Part shown: positions 31,625 through 35,655 of the stretch, piece after piece
Numbering within the stretch: position 1 is the first letter of the stretch
Layout of the letters: each line of letters opens with the position of its first letter
Position numbers and translations under genes: made by a program
Source: DASTDH01 sp035601575
GTDB lineage: Bacteria > Verrucomicrobiota > Verrucomicrobiia > Chthoniobacterales > JAFAMB01
Assembly: GCA_035601575.1 (NCBI GenBank)
Contig: DATNNZ010000065.1
Coordinates: 1-35,655, forward strand
Length of the DNA: 35,655 nucleotides
Reading direction: 5' to 3'
Notes under the pieces: model-generated
What the model was told of the DNA's origin: nothing
What the model saw: only the letters and a program-made list of their open reading frames with translations
Database searches by the model: none

Positions 31625-31708
31625 CTATCTTAACAGAAAGATCCCGAAGGCCACGAAGAAAATTTGGGCGAAAGCTAACGGAGGAAACAGATACTTAGAA
31701 CTCTTCAT
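31625..31708 (-). CDS. Candidate 27-residue hydrophobic peptide
   Basis: An ATG at 31708 opens 27 codons: starts MKSSKYLFPPLAF and continues AQIFFVAFGIFLLR, one short membrane helix with a basic N-terminus. Upstream GCAGAGATC gives a weak ribosome-binding site. It sits 56 bases after the VOC gene on the same strand and 12 bases before a second tiny membrane ORF. Function unknown; chance is possible at this length, though two hydrophobic ORFs in tandem are less likely by chance. Confidence 0.35.
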   Translation of the reverse strand: MKSSKYLFPPLAFAQIFFVAFGIFLLR

Positions 31709-31740
31709 GATCTCTGCGATCCCTGCAAAATCATCAGTCA

Positions 31741-31767
31741 CATGCGTCCCATCAGTCCCATCGGTCA
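31741..31767. repeat. Nonamer array CATGCGTCC-CATCAGTCC-CATCGGTCA
   Basis: Three units of the CATNNGTCC family. The final TCA (31765-31767) is the TGA stop codon of the VOC gene on the minus strand. Confidence 0.75.
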
Positions 31768-32109
31768 TCGCCGCCGACTAATCATAATCTCGTTTCCGTC
31801 CGGATCGACGCACATCGCCAAATGAGCAGGTTCTTCCGGAGTATCCACCGGCGGTCGCAAAACTTCGCCGCCCGCGGCTTTCAAAGCGTCGCACGCTGCG
31901 AAAAGGTCATCGACCTGGAAATTGAGGCCGGTCCAGGTGCGTTGACCTTGACCGCCGCCATGAATTCCGAGGATACCTCCAGCGACGACTAGTTCCGCCA
32001 TTACTTCCGATTGATGCGTAACTTCCGCGCCAAACACTCGACGATAAAAGGCGACCGCACCAGACAGCTCTTTTGCCCAGATAATATATTTCAGTTTCTC
32101 GACACGCAC
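31765..32109 (-). CDS. VOC-family (glyoxalase/bleomycin-resistance-like) protein
   Basis: 114 residues, one VOC module of paired beta-alpha-beta-beta-beta units. YIIWAKELSGAVAFYRRVFG opens the fold and AHLAMCVDPDGNEIMISRR closes it, a typical PDPDGN-like ending. Candidate metal ligands are H95 and E107 only in the second half; the first-half ligand positions are not obvious, so it may be a binding protein instead of a metalloenzyme. Start is GTG at 32109, since no ATG is available. Substrate unknown. The stop lies in the last unit of a nonamer array. Confidence 0.75.
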   Translation of the reverse strand: MRVEKLKYIIWAKELSGAVAFYRRVFGAEVTHQSEVMAELVVAGGILGIHGGGQGQRTWTGLNFQVDDLFAACDALKAAGGEVLRPPVDTPEEPAHLAMCVDPDGNEIMISRRR

Positions 32110-32169
32110 GCGTCAGCATCACGAAAAAGTGACCGCACAGCAACCCACAACGCCGGGAACGCCGGCTTA

Positions 32170-32232
32170 CCCGACGACGTGTCCGCCATAGCTTTAGCGA
32201 AGGTGGAAGCTTCAGGAGTTTCGAACGACGGG
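32170..32232 (+). repeat. Dispersed core repeat, copy D
   Basis: CCCGACGACGTGTCCGCCA, TAGCTTTAGCGAAGGTGGA, then GCTTCAGGAGTTTCGAACG. It is close to copy A (19971-20040), and in both the nonamer array precedes the core in the same phase. Confidence 0.8.
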
Positions 32233-32234
32233 GC

Positions 32235-32451
32235 AAAGCCGCGACTCAGGATAGCCTCTAGGGCGAAGCCCTAGGAATTGGTCCCCAACATCGCATGGCC
32301 GAGAGGATTCGGTAAAATGAAAATGTTTCCCAGGATGTGGCAAATAGCAGACACCTAACAAACATCTGTTATTCTCACGCGCTTTCAGCGCTAGCCCGCC
32401 TGTTTTATTACCATTCCTAGGACTCCGCCTAGGCTATCCTGAATCACGGCT
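32235..32451. repeat. Element with long imperfect inverted arms (about 45 bp)
   Basis: The left arm (32235-32282) includes GACTCAGGATAGCCTCTAGG and GCGAAGCCCTAGGAATTGGT. The right arm (32410-32451) reads as its reverse complement with small gaps: GATTCAGGATAGCCTAGGCG, GAGTCCTAGGAATGGT. Each arm also has its own small palindrome (CTAGGGCGAAGCCCTAG; CCTAGGACTCCGCCTAGG). The 127-base spacer codes for nothing I recognise. It resembles a miniature inverted-repeat element. Confidence 0.7.
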
Positions 32452-32541
32452 ACGCCGTTCTCCCGGCGCTACCGGCGCTCCCGACAACTGCCAAACGCCT
32501 TTCACCCTTTTCAATCAACCTTTCCTCGCTTAGAAAATCAT

Positions 32542-34407
32542 ATGCCTCACCGGACCTTCCTTTTTCTCGGCCTCACCGGATTATTCCTGACTAGCGCCGC
32601 TCTCGCCGATCAACCCAAAAAGGAGGTACACAGCCAGGCCGACCTCCCGCGCGCTACCTATCCGGTCACAGGGTCCGTCAGCACTCTGCTCCAATCCGAC
32701 GACTCCGTATTCGACTCTGCCGTGAGTAAGGCGACGGCCGATCTCGACGCACTTTTTTCCGACTACGACATCAAGGACAATGCTACTTTGATTTCCATTC
32801 TGTCGGCCAAGCTCTCCCTGCAGGAGCTGAAGGGGGACGCGGCTGGTGGGCTCGAAACGATCAGGAAAATTCGCGAACTGCAGTCAAAGCCGGATCTCAA
32901 GCTCACCGTCGGTCTATTCGATGAAGCGATCTTAAAGGCGCAACAAAGTGTTCCCGCCAAATCAGGCACAGAGTACGAGCAAAAAGTAGAGTCAATTTAC
33001 CGAGACGCGGTCAATGCGCTGCCCTGGGACGTTGTCCAGGATGTGATCAAGTCAGCCCGAAGCATTTCCGGATTGCTTTCTGAACCATTTCTGCTCGGTG
33101 ACGCTCAACAGAAACTGCAACCGGAAATCGACAAGTCCGGCAGTCTATCGCGCGAGTCGATCTACGCGCTATTGAACACTCGAACGAACCTCCGGATCAA
33201 ACTCCCGCTGAACTCGATTCGGGTCGATGTGTTAAAGGCCTACGTGGCTGCCCATGACACGCAAAAGCCTGATATCTGGGCGGCGCGCGAGGTCACACTT
33301 TCCAGCAAAGATCATCCGGAGAACGTGTTGGTCGGGATCTGGGACTCGGGTTTTGATCCAGCTGTTTACCCTGGACAACTCTACACTTATCCCAATTCTG
33401 CTCCTTATCCTGCTCAAGGACTTGCGTTTACCGACGACGGTAATCCCTCTGACTCCACTCTGTATCCGCTGACTCCCGAACAGAAACAGCGGTACCCGGA
33501 AATCTCGGAGGACCTTGAAGCACTCTCGGATCTGCGTGCGGGTGTTGAAACTCCGGTAACGGAATCGTTCAAAAAACGCCTTGCCACAATGTCGAAAGAC
33601 GACGTGAACACGATGTTCGAGCGACTCTCTTTCTTTGGCAATATGGCTCATGGCACCCACGTTGCCGGTATCGCGATCAAGGGGAATCCGGCGGCACGAC
33701 TGGTCGTTTTTCGGTTCAACGACGGCTTGAGCCGCGAACTGCATTTTCCGCCAAGTACTGATTGGGCCCATCGGATGGCGGCAAATTTCAAACGGATTGG
33801 CCAATTCTGCGCCGAACACAAGGTGCGGGCAGTGAACCTGAGCTGGGGCGACGACCCGCAAGAATTTGAGGAGTGGTTGGCCCGAACCAAAGGCAATCAG
33901 ACTGGCGATGAGCGGAAGCAAGAAGCGCTTGAGCTTTTCTCTATCTGGAAACAGGCGATCATTGACGCGATGAATGCCGCACCAGACACCCTCTTTGTCA
34001 CCGCGGCTGGAAATTCCGATAGCGATGCTGGATTCCTCGAAGACGTCCCGCCGTCATTGGAACTTCCTAACCTCATTACGGTCGGAGCGACCAACCAGGC
34101 GGGAGATGCTACGAGCTTCACCAGCTACGGCAAAACGGTGGTCGTCTATGCCAACGGCTACCATGTGGAAAGCTTCATCCCCGGCGGGAAAAAGGTTAAG
34201 TTCTCGGGCACTTCGATGGCGGCACCTCAGGTGACCAATCTGGCCGCCAAACTGTTTGCCATCGATCCTTCGCTTACCGCCAAGAAAGCTAAGGAATTGA
34301 TCATCGCGGGATCGACTCCGAGCGCAGACGGCAAACGCCAATTGATCGATGAAAAGCGTTCGCTTCAATTGATCAAACAAAAAGCTACGGCTGCCAATGG
34401 CAGATAG
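32542..34407 (+). CDS. Secreted subtilisin-like serine protease (S8 family) with N-terminal extension
   Basis: 621 residues. Signal peptide residues 1-22, predicted cleavage after SAALA before DQP. Residues 23-250 are a helical region with no catalytic motif, possibly a propeptide or binding domain. The S8 triad is complete: D268 in VLVGIWDSGFDP, H370 in MAHGTHVAGIA, S558 in KFSGTSMAAPQ, with the oxyanion Asn N491 in VTAAGNSDSDAG. The Asp-His spacing is 102 residues, much longer than the ~30 typical of subtilisin, because of an insertion (about 280-360, with repeated-looking acidic helical segments such as EISEDLEALSDLRAG). It would act in the periplasm or outside the cell. Start ATG 32542; no strong Shine-Dalgarno. 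Confidence 0.92.
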   Translation: MPHRTFLFLGLTGLFLTSAALADQPKKEVHSQADLPRATYPVTGSVSTLLQSDDSVFDSAVSKATADLDALFSDYDIKDNATLISILSAKLSLQELKGDAAGGLETIRKIRELQSKPDLKLTVGLFDEAILKAQQSVPAKSGTEYEQKVESIYRDAVNALPWDVVQDVIKSARSISGLLSEPFLLGDAQQKLQPEIDKSGSLSRESIYALLNTRTNLRIKLPLNSIRVDVLKAYVAAHDTQKPDIWAAREVTLSSKDHPENVLVGIWDSGFDPAVYPGQLYTYPNSAPYPAQGLAFTDDGNPSDSTLYPLTPEQKQRYPEISEDLEALSDLRAGVETPVTESFKKRLATMSKDDVNTMFERLSFFGNMAHGTHVAGIAIKGNPAARLVVFRFNDGLSRELHFPPSTDWAHRMAANFKRIGQFCAEHKVRAVNLSWGDDPQEFEEWLARTKGNQTGDERKQEALELFSIWKQAIIDAMNAAPDTLFVTAAGNSDSDAGFLEDVPPSLELPNLITVGATNQAGDATSFTSYGKTVVVYANGYHVESFIPGGKKVKFSGTSMAAPQVTNLAAKLFAIDPSLTAKKAKELIIAGSTPSADGKRQLIDEKRSLQLIKQKATAANGR

Positions 34408-34557
34408 CGCACGAAGCCGTTGGCGAGCGGCCGAAATCGCCACGAAGGAACACCGCGATCGCAAAACCGCAAAAAAACCCAAGGTGAAGCCGTGCCTCAC
34501 CCCGGGCTAAATCGATTACGCTTTTCGCGTATTCGTTATTCGTCTGGATCGCTACCC
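34408..34557. other. Non-coding gap with degenerate heptamers
   Basis: Between the protease and a convergent small gene. TTTTCGC, GTATTCG, TTATTCG (34522-34542) keep a 7-base period. The stretch ends with a hairpin, GCTACCC-TTACG-GGGTAGC (34551-34569), whose loop holds the small gene's stop codon. No other feature seen. Confidence 0.5.
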
Positions 34558-34716
34558 TTACGGGGTAGCCGATGGGGAGGCAGAAGGCTCTGCAGTCTTG
34601 TGGTGGTGACCATGATGCGGCTTTTTACCAGGGCTTGCGCTGGGGCTTGGATCTGCCGCATAGACGCCGGAGGCTAACCCAACGAGCGCAGCGAGGAGAA
34701 GAATCGTTTTTGTCAT
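34558..34716 (-). CDS. Small secreted His/Ser/Pro-rich protein (52 residues)
   Basis: An ATG at 34716 opens 52 codons. Residues 1-20 form a clean signal peptide (MTKTILLLAALVGLASGVYA, cleavage before ADPS). The mature ~32 residues are low complexity: SPSASPGKKP, then HHGHHHK, then AEPSASPSATP. The His cluster could bind metal in the periplasm. I do not recognise a family. The 7-pair hairpin around its stop (34551-34569) may help end the transcript. It is divergent from the next small secreted protein and convergent with the protease. Confidence 0.6.
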   Translation of the reverse strand: MTKTILLLAALVGLASGVYAADPSPSASPGKKPHHGHHHKTAEPSASPSATP

Positions 34717-34874
34717 AAGATATTTGTTATTCTTATTAGATTGTTCGTTTCGGAGTCATTGCTCCTAAGAGCTGAACCACTCGAAGCGAAGGAAGTTTCA
34801 AAAAAGTTTGCCTTAGCGATGTTCTGACTGGCTCCCTCGTTTGCTCTCGGCTATTGAATCTGTACCTTCTCGCT

Positions 34875-35114
34875 ATGAAATCCCGGTCGTTGATCCCAAT
34901 TTTTGCTGCCCTCGCGTTGTCGTCGATGCTACCGTTCACAGCAAACGCGGGCAACGATGAGGTCGTATACCATTCGTATTCCCGTCGCTGCTGCGGAGAT
35001 CCTTGTTCTTTTTGGACACGAGTCCGTCAGGCGTTCGATTTTGGCTATCCCTACGATTTTTGTTACGACTACGATAATCCGCGCCCCTGTCCGCCCGGAC
35101 AATGGAGACCGTGA
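34875..35114 (+). CDS. Small secreted Cys-rich protein (79 residues)
   Basis: Starts at the ATG at 34875 (an in-frame TTG lies at 34854). Signal peptide MKSRSLIPIFAALALSSMLP...ANA, cleavage near residue 25. The mature part is short, aromatic and cysteine-containing: SRRCCGDPCSFW, FGYPYDFCYDYD, PRPCPPGQWRP, five cysteines in all. Function unknown; a disulfide-stabilised periplasmic or surface peptide is likely. It is divergent from the His-rich gene and ends 11 bases before the convergent glucosaminidase-like gene. Confidence 0.6.
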   Translation: MKSRSLIPIFAALALSSMLPFTANAGNDEVVYHSYSRRCCGDPCSFWTRVRQAFDFGYPYDFCYDYDNPRPCPPGQWRP

Positions 35115-35125
35115 TTACCCAGGGC

Positions 35126-35587
35126 TCAGCGGAAGCTTCGCCCTGCTAATCTGCGTTCCCAATCAAGAACGCAGGTCCGCCAATATCCAGGGTTGCTGGC
35201 ACAATACACCGCTGCAATCTGGCTTAAAGTATTCCTGCCCTTGAACGGCTTCCGGTTCAGGAGCTGCGCCGCATAATAAATCGACTCTTCCGATTTTGAA
35301 AAACGCTTCGCTCCCCTGCTCGTCCTTAATCCCATCCAATTATTCTTGTGACGTGCTGCTGCACTTTTCCATCCGCCTGACTCGTGCGCAGAAATGGCTG
35401 CGAGCAATATCGGATCAAGATTGTACTGGCGCCCCGCTTCCACAAAAACCCGACCGTACCCAGTCGGAACCTTCTTCTCCAGGTCGACCGGATCGACCGG
35501 CCGAAAGACACGAAAGTTCTCCTCGGCGGCACGAACGGGCAACTGGAGACCCAGGAGCAAAACAGTACTGATGATCCAATTCGTCAT
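35126..35587 (-). CDS. Secreted glucosaminidase / lysozyme-like muramidase domain protein
   Basis: 153 residues. Signal peptide residues 1-20 (MTNWIISTVLLLGLQLPVRA). The mature domain starts around GYGRVFVEAGRQYNLDPILL and carries the catalytic glutamate E69 in AAISAHESGGWKS, followed by KNNWMGLRTSRGAKRFS and YYAAQLLNR. This is the pattern of FlgJ/LytG-type glucosaminidases and related lysozyme-fold wall hydrolases: it would cleave peptidoglycan glycan chains in the periplasm. It is short, a single domain without LysM or SH3 repeats. Start ATG 35587; the remaining 68 bases of the window show nothing. Confidence 0.75.
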   Translation of the reverse strand: MTNWIISTVLLLGLQLPVRAAEENFRVFRPVDPVDLEKKVPTGYGRVFVEAGRQYNLDPILLAAISAHESGGWKSAAARHKNNWMGLRTSRGAKRFSKSEESIYYAAQLLNRKPFKGRNTLSQIAAVYCASNPGYWRTCVLDWERRLAGRSFR

Positions 35588-35655
35588 GGAATTGCCGTAT
35601 ATTGATGAAAATTCTCAAATCGCAACAAGTTTGTTTTCATACCATGAACCGCGAA

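Larger units (their letters stand above)
32110..32541. other. Repeat-filled interval before the subtilisin-like protease
   Basis: This 432-base gap contains nonamers (32146-32172: CACAACGCC, GGGAACGCC, GGCTTACCC), core copy D (32170-32232), a pair of long inverted arms (32235-32282 and 32410-32451), and nonamers again (32456-32491: CGTTCTCCC, GGCGCTACC, GGCGCTCCC, GACAACTGC). The 127 bases between the arms are unassigned. The last 50 bases are pyrimidine-rich and presumably hold the protease promoter, with no clear hexamers. Confidence 0.8.

Noticed and set aside
33232..33921. 229-codon frame antisense to the protease
   Set aside because: Shadow of the S8 protease whose triad is intact.

Overview
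The window looks like chromosomal DNA from a Gram-negative bacterium. An LptF/LptG-type lipopolysaccharide permease, two OmpA-domain proteins and several signal-peptide proteins indicate an outer membrane. Weak Shine-Dalgarno sequences, frequent TTG/GTG starts, a single-chain glycine dehydrogenase, an alpha2-type glycyl-tRNA synthetase and dense short intergenic repeats suggest a soil Verrucomicrobiota-like lineage (Spartobacteria / Chthoniobacterales type). That assignment is from memory of the gene style, not from any search. Almost all recognisable genes are metabolic or housekeeping. I see no rRNA, tRNA, CRISPR array, prophage or intact insertion sequence.

Layout. 1-430: 5' part of an IscA/HesB-like gene, then a gap with a heptamer array. 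430-1815: MATE exporter. 1871-4214 (minus): an OmpA-domain protein preceded by a truncated, frameshifted polytopic membrane-protein gene. 4357-6520 (plus): glycyl-tRNA synthetase and a second OmpA-domain protein. 6623-10410 (minus): HD-domain hydrolase, aspartate kinase and an acyl/aryl-adenylating enzyme. 10553-12584 (plus): proB-proA, the first two steps of proline synthesis. 12649-13515 (minus): a YeeZ-like epimerase/reductase. 13540-16136 (plus): a three-gene NitT/TauT/SsuA-type ABC importer. 16272-17345: trpD. 17468-19908 (minus): gcvT-gcvH, a candidate 54-aa gene and a rhomboid-like protein. 20259-24439 (plus): gcvP and an LptF/G permease. Together gcvT, gcvH and gcvP supply three of the four glycine cleavage proteins. 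24512-26471 (minus): aguB-aguA, the two-step agmatine to putrescine route. 26662-28248 (plus): cyclophilin and queA. Then a FabG-like SDR (minus), a four-helix-bundle (S23/IVP-like) gene, a YbaL-type antiporter without its regulatory domain, a VOC protein with two tiny hydrophobic ORFs behind it, a secreted subtilisin-like protease, and three small secreted proteins including a glucosaminidase-like enzyme.

The most unusual feature is the intergenic DNA. Many gaps are built from short tandem arrays with one of two fixed periods. Heptamer arrays have at least six unrelated unit sequences (GCATTCC, GGCTATT, TTTGTCA, CCTCTCA, TTGGCGG, GGCGTTG). Nonamer arrays are of the GGTAACGCC/GGCGCTACC and CATNNGTCC types. 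They combine with a roughly 40-70 bp dispersed core repeat (four copies) and two elements with long inverted ends. Arrays often touch or contain the stop codon of a neighbouring gene. The intervals 19909-20258, 28249-28561 and 32110-32541 consist almost entirely of these modules, and the first two share the order nonamer, core, TTTGTCA heptamers. A four-helix-bundle gene sits between two nonamer arrays in opposite orientation. This modular repeat system is my best candidate for something under-described here.

Limits: family calls are by motif recognition only. Small ORFs, promoters and hairpins are reading-by-eye calls with correspondingly lower confidence.
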